From NCBI RefSeq assembly GCF_000736415.1, contig NZ_CP009043.1, positions 434,001 through 498,000 on the forward strand: DNA of 64,000 nt, in the 5' to 3' direction. The DNA is from Campylobacter iguaniorum. Its GTDB lineage: Bacteria; Campylobacterota; Campylobacteria; Campylobacterales; Campylobacteraceae. Each line of letters opens with the position of its first letter. Within the stretch, counting starts at the first letter, position 1. Both the position numbers and the translations under genes were made by a program. The notes under the pieces were generated by a model. It did no database searches and was not told the origin of the DNA. It saw only the letters and a list, made by a program, of their open reading frames with translations. Of the stretch, positions 35,108 to 43,637 are shown one piece after another.

Positions 35108-35119
35108 TTAGATATCTAA
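35108..35119. promoter_or_regulatory. second MarR-type operator, upstream of cupin gene
   Basis: TTAGATATCTAA, identical to the 12-bp palindrome in the marR promoter. It lies 19 bp after the marR stop and 60-63 bp before the cupin start. A small hairpin (GCCAAC-ACTG-GTTGGC, 35135-35150) follows. Confidence 0.65.
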
Positions 35120-35178
35120 TTAATAAAAGGCTGTGCCAACACTGGTTGGCTTACCAAATTTAAAAATAAGGATTAGAC

Positions 35179-35565
35179 GTGATGAACACAGAAAAAAACT
35201 ATAAGGTAGTTTCATTAAAAGACGCTGGAAGATGCGAGTTTCATGATGAGTTAAATTTGACAGGTTGTGAAATGTCGATCAATTCGCTTCCAAGTGGCAT
35301 AAGTGTGCCGTTTGTGCATTCTCACAAACAAAATGAAGAGCTGTACATAGTGCTTGAAGGAGCTGGAAAAGCATACATTGACGGCGATGAGTTTGAGATC
35401 AAAAAGGGTGATATTTTGCGCTTAAATCCAGCTGCAAAACGCTGTTTTAGTGCTTCAAAAGATAAGGGAATTAAGTTTATTTGTATTCAAACAAAGGCAA
35501 ATTCGCTAGAGCAATTTAGCATGAATGACGGAGTCATAAACGACGAAAAACCAAGTTGGCTTTAA
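35179..35565 (+). CDS. cupin-domain protein
   Basis: The 128-residue single-domain cupin has metal-site motifs: HSHKQNEELYIVLEG (HxH...E) near residue 48 and a second conserved half GDILRLNPAAKRCF, where the usual His is replaced by neighbouring residues. The start is GTG 35179 or ATG 35182, both served by AAGGA. Function unknown; by position and shared operator it is probably controlled by the MarR protein upstream, perhaps in response to a small aromatic or oxidant. A symmetrical terminator separates it from the convergent GntR gene. Confidence 0.82.
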   Translation: MMNTEKNYKVVSLKDAGRCEFHDELNLTGCEMSINSLPSGISVPFVHSHKQNEELYIVLEGAGKAYIDGDEFEIKKGDILRLNPAAKRCFSASKDKGIKFICIQTKANSLEQFSMNDGVINDEKPSWL

Positions 35566-35573
35566 GCTTGATT

Positions 35574-35595
35574 GTAGCTAAGAAATCTTAGCTAC
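35574..35595. terminator. bidirectional terminator between cupin and GntR genes
   Basis: Perfect inverted repeat GTAGCTAAG-AAAT-CTTAGCTAC (35574-35595) between two convergent genes; it touches the GntR stop codon. Confidence 0.65.
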
Positions 35596-36239
35596 TATAT
35601 ACTTTTGCCTTGCAAAAACATCTTTATACGCATTTTATAGGCGTTTTTAATATGCTCTTTTGCAAATTTTTGAGCCGATTCTTTATCGTGGTTTTTGAGT
35701 GCTTCGATGATTTTAAGATGTTCGTCGTGAGCCTCTTTTTGGCGAATTTCATCGCTCAATGTGCTTTTACCAAGAAGCAAAAGCGTGTTTGTCAGCTCGT
35801 TTATCGTTTTGATTAGAAATTTGTTGTGAGCGCAGCGAAAAAGCATAGAGTGAAAAACCCTATTATTTTGGACTATATCAGCTGGATTTGTAAGTTCTTT
35901 TTCTTTATTTATAATCTCTTCAAGGGCGTGGATTTCGATCTCGTTTGCATGCACTGCAGCAAAAGCAGCAGCCGTACCTTCTAAAATTTCACGCATTTCG
36001 TAAAGCTGAGTTACTGAGTTTTCATCTAAAACAGAAATCCTAAGTCCATCAATGCTAGATTCTATAAGTCCTTCATTTGCCAAAAGCGTAAGAGCTTCGC
36101 GAACGGGTGTACGTGAAAAGCCAGTTTTGGTCGCGACATCTTCTTCTTTTATCCTATCGCCAGGTTTTAGGGTTGAGTTTTCTAGTGAATTTATAAAAAA
36201 ATCATAAATTTGAGTTCTTGGGGATTTTGTTTTTTTCAT
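35595..36239 (-). CDS. GntR-family regulator, FadR/FCD subfamily
   Basis: The 214-residue protein has an N-terminal winged helix (GDRIKEEDVATKTGFSRTPVREALTLLANEGLI, residues ~22-55) and an all-helical FCD ligand domain with the metal/ligand residues of FHSMLFRCAHN and HDEHLKIIEAL. FCD members usually sense organic acids. It is divergent from the tcuCAB genes across 234 bp containing two similar 19-nt sites, so it most likely controls that locus. Salmonella uses a LysR-type protein for tcu, so this is a different regulator. Confidence 0.9.
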   Translation of the reverse strand: MKKTKSPRTQIYDFFINSLENSTLKPGDRIKEEDVATKTGFSRTPVREALTLLANEGLIESSIDGLRISVLDENSVTQLYEMREILEGTAAAFAAVHANEIEIHALEEIINKEKELTNPADIVQNNRVFHSMLFRCAHNKFLIKTINELTNTLLLLGKSTLSDEIRQKEAHDEHLKIIEALKNHDKESAQKFAKEHIKNAYKMRIKMFLQGKSI

Positions 36240-36333
36240 TTAATAACCCTTTTTTGTGTAATAATACCTAAATTTTGTTAATTCTACAAAAATTAAAATC
36301 AGAATTAAGATATATTTTTTATATAAATTTCAG

Positions 36334-36417
36334 TTTGTAACCAAAAGATAACAACACTATGTAAAAAAGTAACACATAATAAAATTTATTTGTATTTTTT
36401 TGTATCCAAAAGAATAC
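36334..36417. promoter_or_regulatory. two similar candidate GntR operators
   Basis: Sites at 36334-36352 (TTTGTAACCAAAAGATAAC) and 36399-36417 (TTTGTATCCAAAAGAATAC) match at 16 of 19 positions. The second contains GTAT...ATAC dyad symmetry. They lie between gntR and tcuC, 65 bp apart. Confidence 0.5.
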
Positions 36418-36473
36418 TTTAATAAAATCTTTGTAATTATGTAAGCATAAAGTACAAAATATAGGAGAACAAA

Positions 36474-37805
36474 GTGAAAGAAGATTTAGAGTCAAACTCG
36501 CTTAAACGATCCAAAAGCAAAGAAGCTGGAAAGATTTTTAAAGTAGCCAGCGGCAACTTTATGGAGATGTATGATTTTGCTGTTTATGGATTTTACGCAG
36601 CTTTCATAGCTCAGACATTTTTTCCATCGGACAATGAATTTACTGCGGTTTTAAAAAGTTTCATTGCTTATGGAGTTGGATTTTTGATGCGTCCGCTTGG
36701 GGCTGTTGTGCTTGGTGCATTTATGGATAAACATGGTCGCAGAAACGGACTTTTGCTTACATTAAGTATCATGGCTATTGGAACATTTTCTATCGCAGTC
36801 TGTCCAAGCTATGAACAAATCGGTATCTTAGCCCCGATAATTGTCGTTTGCGGTCGTTTGCTTCAAGGATTTTCAGCTGGGGCTGAGGTCGGTGGAGCTA
36901 GCGTTTATCTAGCTGAAATAGCGCCAAAGGGTCTTAGGGGATTTTACGTAAGTTGGCAAAGTGGTAGCCAGCAAATCGCAACAATATTCGCTGGGCTTGT
37001 TGGGCTTGGTATGTATTATTTGCTTGGCGATCAGCTTACTGGCGAGTGGGGTTGGAGAATTCCATTTTTGATCGGCTGTTTGATTATACCATTTATAGTG
37101 TATATTCGTCGCTCTTTAGAAGAGACGCCTGAGTTTAAGGCTATTGGACACAAAGCTCCAAAGACCTTTAAAGCGATGATGAGTAGCGTAGCGCAAAACT
37201 GGAGAATCGTTGTTTTAGCAGTTATGTTTGTCATGATGACGACTGTTACATTTTATTTTATCACAGCTTACACGCCACGCTTTGCGACTAGAGCTCTTGG
37301 TCTAACCAAACTTGACGCATTTACGCTCACAGCGATAATTGGTTTAAGCAATCTTTTTTGGCTTCCATTTTCTGGATATTTGGGCGACAAAATCGGTAGA
37401 AAACCTATAATTTTAGTTATGACAACGATAGGATTATTCACAGCTTATCCAGCTCTTAGCTTCCTTACAAGTGGAGATACGAGCTTTGGTAAGATTGTTA
37501 TGGTTGAGCTTTGGCTTAGTTTTATTTTTGGAGCTTATAATGGCGTTATGATAGTATCTTTATCTGAATTTATACCAAAAGAGGTAAAGGCGCTTGGATT
37601 TAGTTTTGCTTATTCAATCGCAGTTGCGGTGTTTGGTGGATTTACTCCTGTTGTGAGTGAGATTTTGATCGAAAATACTGGCAATCCAGCAAGTCCAGCG
37701 TACTGGCTGACATTTGCGGCGTTTTGTTCTTTTATAGCTTCATTGATAATCTTTAAAAAAGGTGGAATTTACGATAAAGCAAGGAGTAATGCATGGGAGA
37801 AATAA
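36474..37805 (+). CDS. tcuC: MFS proton symporter, tricarballylate/citrate type (TcuC-like)
   Basis: The 443-residue protein is a metabolite:H+ symporter (MHS) family transporter with 12 predicted membrane segments. It has GNFMEMYDFAVYGFYA at the first helix, the MFS loop motif GAFMDKHGRRNGL, and GRLLQGFSAGAEVGGASVYLAE. The start is GTG behind TAGGAG. CitA and TcuC belong to this subfamily; the adjoining tcuA and tcuB genes favour tricarballylate or a related tricarboxylate. It overlaps tcuA by 13 bp. Confidence 0.88.
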   Translation: MKEDLESNSLKRSKSKEAGKIFKVASGNFMEMYDFAVYGFYAAFIAQTFFPSDNEFTAVLKSFIAYGVGFLMRPLGAVVLGAFMDKHGRRNGLLLTLSIMAIGTFSIAVCPSYEQIGILAPIIVVCGRLLQGFSAGAEVGGASVYLAEIAPKGLRGFYVSWQSGSQQIATIFAGLVGLGMYYLLGDQLTGEWGWRIPFLIGCLIIPFIVYIRRSLEETPEFKAIGHKAPKTFKAMMSSVAQNWRIVVLAVMFVMMTTVTFYFITAYTPRFATRALGLTKLDAFTLTAIIGLSNLFWLPFSGYLGDKIGRKPIILVMTTIGLFTAYPALSFLTSGDTSFGKIVMVELWLSFIFGAYNGVMIVSLSEFIPKEVKALGFSFAYSIAVAVFGGFTPVVSEILIENTGNPASPAYWLTFAAFCSFIASLIIFKKGGIYDKARSNAWEK

Positions 37806-39190
37806 ATTGTGATATTTTGGTAATTGGTGGTGGAAACGCTGCGCTTTGTGCTGCTATCAGCGCTAAGGAAAATGGTGCAGATGTAGTAATGCTAGAAAGC
37901 TCACCAAAAGCGTGGCGTGGAGGCAACTCTCAACATACTAGAAATTTGCGCTCCATGCACTATGGGCCAACTGATGTTTTAACTGATACTTATAGTGAAG
38001 ATGAGTTTTTTGAAGATATTTATAAAGTGACAAAAGGTCAGACAAATGAGGAATTTGCTCGCTATGTCATCAAAAATACTCCTGAAGTAGTCAAATGGGC
38101 AAAAAGCCATGGCGTGAGATTTCAAGGCTCATTTGGTGGAACGCTTCAGCTTGGCCGTACAAATGCGTTTTTCTTAGGTGGTGGTAAATCACTAGTAAAC
38201 TCATATTACAAAGAAGCCAAAAAAATGGGTATCAAAGTGCTTTATGAGCATGAAGCACTAAGCCTTGATATCCAAAAAGAATATATCGGCGTGAAAGTTA
38301 AAGACCACGCAAATGCTCAAATTTTAAACTTCAAAGCAGATGCTTGTGTCATCGCAAGTGGTGGATTTGAGTCAAATTTAGACAAATTACAAGAGGCTTG
38401 GGGCAAACCAGCTAAAAACTTTTTGATTAGAGGAACTAAATTTAACCAAGGTAAAATGCTTTTCGCGTTAAAAGATGCTGGAGCAAAAATAATCGGCGAT
38501 CCGACTCAAGGTCACATGGTCGCAATCGATGCAAGAGCCCCAAAATACGATGGTGGAATCGCTTCTCGCGTGGATTGTGTGAGTCTTGGAATCGTGGTAA
38601 ATAAAGAAGCTAAGAGATTTTATGATGAGGGTGAGGACTTTTGGCCAAAACGTTATGCTATCTGGGGAAGACTAGTTGCGTCTCAAGAAGATCAAATTGG
38701 CTATTCTATCACAGATCATAAGGTGTTAAAACGCTATATGCCACCACTCTTTGAGCCTGTTGTCGCAAACTCACTTGATGAACTTGCTGATAAAATGGGG
38801 CTTGACGCGGCGGCTTTGAGAAAAACTGTTGATGAGTATAATGCCGGCGTGGTTGAGGGTAAATTTGACCATACTGTGCTTGATGATTGCCACACAGAGG
38901 GTCTTGAGGTGAATAAAACTCACTGGGCTCAAAAGATCGACACTCCGCCATTTTACTGCTATCCGCTCCGTCCTGGTGTGACATTTACCTATCTTGGAGT
39001 CAAAGTCACAAAAGAAGCAGCAGTGGTAATGGAAAATGGTGAAGTGTGTAAAAATTTATTTGCAGCTGGCGAAATAATGGCTGGAAATATCCTAAGTCAG
39101 GGATATTGCGCTGGATTTGGTATGAGTATCGGATCTGTGTTTGGGCGTATAGCTGGGCGTGAAGCGGCGAAATCAAGGGAGCAAAAATGA
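37793..39190 (+). CDS. tcuA: FAD-dependent tricarballylate dehydrogenase
   Basis: The 465-residue flavoprotein belongs to the fumarate reductase/succinate dehydrogenase flavoprotein superfamily. It has an N-terminal dinucleotide fold (DILVIGGGNAALCAAISA, FAD-contacting E and GGNSQHTRNLR) and a C-terminal FAD segment (LFAAGEIMAGNILSQGYCAGFGMSIG). TcuA oxidises tricarballylate to cis-aconitate, feeding the TCA cycle. Stop and next start overlap by 4 bp. Specificity is inferred from the tcuB and tcuC neighbours; I cannot exclude a related acid. Confidence 0.88.
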   Translation: MGEINCDILVIGGGNAALCAAISAKENGADVVMLESSPKAWRGGNSQHTRNLRSMHYGPTDVLTDTYSEDEFFEDIYKVTKGQTNEEFARYVIKNTPEVVKWAKSHGVRFQGSFGGTLQLGRTNAFFLGGGKSLVNSYYKEAKKMGIKVLYEHEALSLDIQKEYIGVKVKDHANAQILNFKADACVIASGGFESNLDKLQEAWGKPAKNFLIRGTKFNQGKMLFALKDAGAKIIGDPTQGHMVAIDARAPKYDGGIASRVDCVSLGIVVNKEAKRFYDEGEDFWPKRYAIWGRLVASQEDQIGYSITDHKVLKRYMPPLFEPVVANSLDELADKMGLDAAALRKTVDEYNAGVVEGKFDHTVLDDCHTEGLEVNKTHWAQKIDTPPFYCYPLRPGVTFTYLGVKVTKEAAVVMENGEVCKNLFAAGEIMAGNILSQGYCAGFGMSIGSVFGRIAGREAAKSREQK

Positions 39191-40266
39191 ACGAAAATGA
39201 AGCATTATATAATAAAGCAATTAGGTTAAGTCAAATTTGCAATGCTTGTAGGTATTGTGAGGGCTTTTGTGCGGTGTTTCCAGCGATGGAAAAAAGACGC
39301 GAGTTTCATATAAAAGACGCTGATTATCTAGCAAATTTATGTCATCAGTGTGGCGAGTGCTTGTATGCTTGTCAGTATGCGCCACCTCATGAGTTTGATC
39401 TGGACGTGCCGCGTGATTTTGCAGCAGTGAGAAAAGAAAGCTACAAAAAATTCGCAACGCCTAAGTTTTTGGGTGTGGCGTTTGAAAAGGCAGGACTGCT
39501 AACTTCTATACTTTTGCTTATCGTTTTAGCGGCGTTTTTAGCTCTTGGAAGCGGCAATCTAGGCAAAGACGCAGCTGGGAATTTTTACGAAATAACAAGC
39601 TATAAAACAATGGTCGGCATGTTTGGATTTTTTGCAGCGATTTCGTTTTTGATGATACTTGTGAGTTGCTTTAAATTTACAAGTCATATCGACTTTAAAG
39701 GTGTTAAATTTGTTGATTTTATCGGTGCTTTAAAAGACGCTTTAAGCCTCAAACACCTTGGCGGACACAACTATGAAGGCTGTACATTTCCAAATGGCGA
39801 AGATAGATCAAATTTGCGTCGTTATTTTCACCATTTTACATTTTATGGATTTATGCTTTGCGTCGGAGCTACAAGTGTGGCAGCGTTTTATGACCATTTC
39901 TTGAGCTACCATGCCCCATATCCATTTTTCTCAGTTCCAAAACTACTTGGTACAGTAGGCGGAATCGCTCTAGCTATTGGATGTACTGGACTTTTTGCTA
40001 TGAAGCTAAAAGCCGATCCAGATTTGCTTGATGCAAAGAGTTTAAATATCGATTATGCTTTAATCTTTATGCTGTTTTTAAGTGCAATTAGCGGGCTTTT
40101 GCTTATGATTTTTAGGGATAGCGCAGCTCTTGCTTATCTTCTTATTTTGCATTTAAGTGCGATTTTAAGCTTTTTTATCATAGCTCCATATTCAAAGATG
40201 ATGCACCTGTTTTATCGCTATTTAGCGCTTGTCAAAAACGCTAAAGAGTGTAGAACGCATGCTTAA
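39187..40266 (+). CDS. tcuB: TcuB-type Fe-S / membrane electron carrier
   Basis: The 359-residue protein begins with two cysteine clusters, CNACRYCEGFC (~residue 18) and CHQCGECLYAC (~residue 51), followed by about six membrane segments with several conserved His (HHFTFYG, HAPYPF). This is the CitB/TcuB architecture that reoxidises TcuA's flavin by passing electrons to the membrane quinone pool. It lies 13 bp ahead of the interrupted anion transporter. Confidence 0.9.
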   Translation: MNENEALYNKAIRLSQICNACRYCEGFCAVFPAMEKRREFHIKDADYLANLCHQCGECLYACQYAPPHEFDLDVPRDFAAVRKESYKKFATPKFLGVAFEKAGLLTSILLLIVLAAFLALGSGNLGKDAAGNFYEITSYKTMVGMFGFFAAISFLMILVSCFKFTSHIDFKGVKFVDFIGALKDALSLKHLGGHNYEGCTFPNGEDRSNLRRYFHHFTFYGFMLCVGATSVAAFYDHFLSYHAPYPFFSVPKLLGTVGGIALAIGCTGLFAMKLKADPDLLDAKSLNIDYALIFMLFLSAISGLLLMIFRDSAALAYLLILHLSAILSFFIIAPYSKMMHLFYRYLALVKNAKECRTHA

Positions 40267-40279
40267 TTGAAAGGCAAAA

Positions 40280-41953
40280 ATGGAAAAACCAATTGATAAA
40301 AAAACTAATTGGATGCAAATAATTGGTCTATTTAGCGGAATTATTGCAGCTATTTTAGTCTATGTATTTTTCCCAAGCGACGCAGCTGAGATCGTAAACT
40401 CAATGGACGCAGCCAAAGAGGCAATGGCTAAAGGCAAATCCCTAAACACAGAGGCGATGGCGATTGCAGCAGCAGTTGCTATTTTGATGGGAATTTGGTG
40501 GATGAGTGAGGCAGTGACACTTGCGGTTACTGCTTTATTACCGCTTGTTTTATTTCCTATTTTGGGTGCTGATACATTCAAAAATGTAGCCGCTCCATAT
40601 GCAAATGACACAATATTTTTATTTATGGGTGGCTTTATTTTGGCTTTGGCAATGCAAAAATGGAATTTACATACCCGCATTGCAATCGCTATTGTGCTAA
40701 TGGTCGGAACCTCTCCACGCCGTTTGGTCGCTGGTTTTATGTTGGCTACTGGTTTTATTACGATGTGGGTTAATAATACTGCTACAGCAATCATGATGTT
40801 GCCTGTGGGCTTATCTGTATTACACTTAGTAGAAAAACTTCGCAACACTCCAATAAGCGGAACCGTTGAGGGCGATATGAAGCATCTTGATGAAATAAGC
40901 CAGCAATCAACCCAAGGTGGCGTCGTAAGCACAATCGCACACAAAGCAGAAGATGTAATAGACAAAGTAAAAGAAAGAACCACAGCTTTTAGCACAAATT
41001 TTGGTATTTCATTAATGCTAGGAATTGCTTATGCAGCGACAATTGGCTCAACTGGAACCATAGTCGGCTCTACTTCAACTGCATTTTTTGTGGGACATAT
41101 GCAAGAAGTTTATGGCATAGAAATCGGCTTTGGCGAGTGGATGCTTATGGGACTTCCATTAAGCATTCTTATGATGACTTTTTGCTGGTTTTTGCTTACT
41201 TTTGTGATATTTCCACCTGAGATGAAAGACATTCCTGGTGGCAAAGAGATCATCCGTGAAGAGTACCGCAAACTTGGCAAAATCAACATAGCTGAGATTT
41301 CGGTCGGTATAATCTTTGTTTCTGGCGCATTTTGTTGGATTTTTTTAGGTTTTATATTGAAGTATTATGATATCAAAATATCTTCGCTAAATTCACTAAT
41401 TGCAATCTCTATGGCGATTTTATTTTTCCTAATTCCTGCTAATCGCAGTGGATAGCGTTTGATCGACTGGTCTACAGCCAAAAAGCTTCCTTGGGATATG
41501 TTGATATTATTTGGCGGCGGTTTGGCTCTTTCGGCTCAACTTAGCAAAACTGGTCTATCTTTATGGATAGGGCATTTAGTGCAAAATTTAAGCGGAATGA
41601 ATGTTATATTAATCATTGTAATTGTTGCAGCGCTTGTGATTTTCCTAACTGAAATAGTATCAAATACCGCAACAGCAGCGACTTTCATACCTATCATAGC
41701 AGGCGTGGCACTTGGGCTTGGATATGAAGGGCGTGATATTATGGTTGTTACGATTCCTGTGACACTAGCGGCGATTTTTGCCTTTATGTTGCCTGTGGGT
41801 ACGCCCCCAAATGCGATCGCTTACGGATCTGGATTTGTGCGAATGAAAGATATGATTAAGGCTGGATTTTGGCTAAATATAGCTGGAATTATAATAATCA
41901 CGCTAATTACTTGCACAATGGGAATGTGGGCTTTTGGGCTTAAATTCCACTAA
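40280..41953 (+). pseudogene. DASS/SLC13-family anion transporter interrupted by an in-frame TAG
   Basis: Two frames, 40280-41455 (391 aa) and 41459-41953 (164 aa, TTG-initiated), are in the same register and separated only by TAG at 41453-41455. Joined, they give a ~557-residue divalent anion:Na+ symporter. The two essential pseudo-symmetric motifs are split between the parts: NNTATAIMMLPV in the first and SNTATAATFIPI in the second, so neither half alone should transport. A single substitution in a sense codon explains the break. Position after tcuCAB suggests a di/tricarboxylate substrate. A strong terminator follows. Read-through or sequencing error remain possible. Confidence 0.85.
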
Positions 41954-41962
41954 GCCAAATTT

Positions 41963-41988
41963 AAAAACCACGAGCTTTCGTGGTTTTT
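41963..41988 (+). terminator. terminator of the tcu operon
   Basis: Stem AAAAACCACGA / TCGTGGTTTTT (41963-41973 with 41978-41988), loop GCTT. The 3' side supplies the T-run. Strong Rho-independent geometry. Confidence 0.88.
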
Positions 41989-42064
41989 CTAACTTTTATC
42001 GTTAAATTATCTTTAAATAAGACAAATAAAATCCAGATTTAAATAAAACTTACTTTATATAAGC

Positions 42065-42070
42065 TATAAT
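42065..42070 (+). promoter_or_regulatory. thiF -10 box immediately before the start codon
   Basis: TATAAT ends 6 bases before ATG 42077 and no ribosome site intervenes. If used, transcription would start at or next to the AUG. It gives thiFGH a promoter independent of thiS. Confidence 0.5.
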
Positions 42071-42076
42071 TCCAAG

Positions 42077-42874
42077 ATGAAAAATATAATAGTAAACTCA
42101 AAACCATACCAAACAGGTGCAAATGATATGCAAAGCCTAAAAGCTGAGCTAAATATCAGCGATGAATTAGTCATCTATAAAGGCTTTAGCGTAAGTGAAA
42201 ATTTAAGCCTAAATGATGGCGATAGCATAGTTTTTATAAAAAAAGGTGAGATGCCTCCACTTGAATGCTTAAAAGAGATGATAGCAGCTCGCAATAGTCC
42301 AGAGGTAAACACTGCACTAAACTCGGCAAAAGTCGGTGTAGCTGGGCTTGGTGGGCTTGGTAGCAATGTGGCTATTGCACTAGCTAGAGTAGGGGTAAGC
42401 TACTTGAAACTGGTCGATTTTGACACGGTTGATCCATCAAATTTAAACCGCCAACAATACTTCATAAAAGATATTGGCAAATTTAAAACTGAAGCTTTGA
42501 GCGATACTTTAAAACTGATAAATCCATTTGTTAAAGTGGAGTTTGAAACTGTAAGATTGGATGAAACAAACGTAAATTTAGTCTTTGAAAACTGCGATAT
42601 AGTCGCTGAATGCTTCGATAACCCACAAAGCAAAGCGATGATAATCAACAATCTAAACAAAACAATAGTCGCAGCCAGCGGAATGGCAGGATATGGCAGA
42701 AGTGACGAGATAAAAACCATAAAAATGGCAAAAAATTTATATGTTTGTGGCGACTTGAAAAGTGCTGCGATGATAGGAAATGGTCTGATGGCTCCACGCG
42801 TTGGGATTTGCGCGATGCATCAAGCAAATAAAATTTTAGAAATATTAATTGATAAGGTAAAAGAAAATGGATAA
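42077..42874 (+). CDS. thiF: ThiF adenylyltransferase with N-terminal ThiS-like domain
   Basis: The 265-residue protein has a ThiS-like N-terminal ~60 residues ([14 protein letters not shown]...[14 protein letters not shown]) that lacks a C-terminal Gly-Gly, joined to an E1-like domain: GxGxxG in [14 protein letters not shown] at [20 protein letters not shown], and AGMAGYG. This fits ThiF family 2. It activates the ThiS C-terminus. The fused domain cannot be a carrier without Gly-Gly, so a docking or regulatory role is plausible. It overlaps thiG by 8 bp. Confidence 0.88.
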   Translation: MKNIIVNSKPYQTGANDMQSLKAELNISDELVIYKGFSVSENLSLNDGDSIVFIKKGEMPPLECLKEMIAARNSPEVNTALNSAKVGVAGLGGLGSNVAIALARVGVSYLKLVDFDTVDPSNLNRQQYFIKDIGKFKTEALSDTLKLINPFVKVEFETVRLDETNVNLVFENCDIVAECFDNPQSKAMIINNLNKTIVAASGMAGYGRSDEIKTIKMAKNLYVCGDLKSAAMIGNGLMAPRVGICAMHQANKILEILIDKVKENG

Positions 42875-43637
42875 ATTTATTTTAGGCGGTGTGGAGTTTG
42901 AGTCGCGTTTTATCATGGGTTCTGGCAAATTTGATCCAGAGCTTATAAGTGCTTGCGTAGATGAGGCTAAGACGCAGATAGTAACGCTAGCTTTGAGACG
43001 TGTAAATAAAGATAAAAACGAAAGTATAATTGAATTTATACCAAAAAATGTAACACTTCTGCCAAACACAAGTGGCGCAAGAAACGCTGATGAGGCTGTG
43101 AGAATAGCAAGGCTAAGCCGTGAGCTTGGATGTGGAGATTTTGTCAAAATCGAAGTCATAAAAGATAGCAAATATCTATTTCCAGATAATTATGAAACCA
43201 TAAAAGCCACGCAGATTCTAGCAAAAGAGGGCTTCAAGGTGCTTCCTTATATGTATCCAGATTTAAACGTGGCAAGAGAGCTTGCTCAGGCTGGAGCGGC
43301 TGCTGTTATGCCACTAGCTGCGCCTATTGGCTCAAATAAAGGTCTTATAAACCGCGAAATTATTCAAATTTTAGTAGATGAGATAAAGCTTCCTATCATC
43401 GTAGATGCTGGGCTTGGCAGACCAAGTGACGCTTGTCTTGCTATGGAAATGGGGTGCGCAGCAGTCATGGTAAATACTGCTATTGCTACTTCAAAAGATA
43501 TAAGGCTTATGGCAATGGCGTTTGGTGAGGCTGTAAAGGCTGGAAGAAATGCTTACCTTGCTGGTCTTGGAAGAGTGAGCGCTAAAGCAGATGCTAGCTC
43601 GCCTTTGACTGGATTTTTAGGTGAAACAAATGCGTGA
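42867..43637 (+). CDS. thiG: thiazole synthase
   Basis: The 256-residue TIM-barrel enzyme forms the thiazole phosphate from deoxyxylulose phosphate, ThiS-thiocarboxylate and dehydroglycine. Motifs include [25 protein letters not shown], the Schiff-base Lys in FVKIEVIKD (~residue 94), [14 protein letters not shown] and [11 protein letters not shown]. It overlaps both thiF and thiH. Confidence 0.96.
   Translation: MDKFILGGVEFESRFIMGSGKFDPELISACVDEAKTQIVTLALRRVNKDKNESIIEFIPKNVTLLPNTSGARNADEAVRIARLSRELGCGDFVKIEVIKDSKYLFPDNYETIKATQILAKEGFKVLPYMYPDLNVARELAQAGAAAVMPLAAPIGSNKGLINREIIQILVDEIKLPIIVDAGLGRPSDACLAMEMGCAAVMVNTAIATSKDIRLMAMAFGEAVKAGRNAYLAGLGRVSAKADASSPLTGFLGETNA

Noticed and set aside
35135-35150. 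Terminator after marR
   Set aside because: The GCCAAC/GTTGGC hairpin has a short stem and no following T-run; attenuation or a chance hairpin is equally likely.
41459-41953. Independent short transporter gene
   Set aside because: It is in the same frame as the preceding 391-codon frame, separated only by one TAG, and carries the second half of a single DASS fold.
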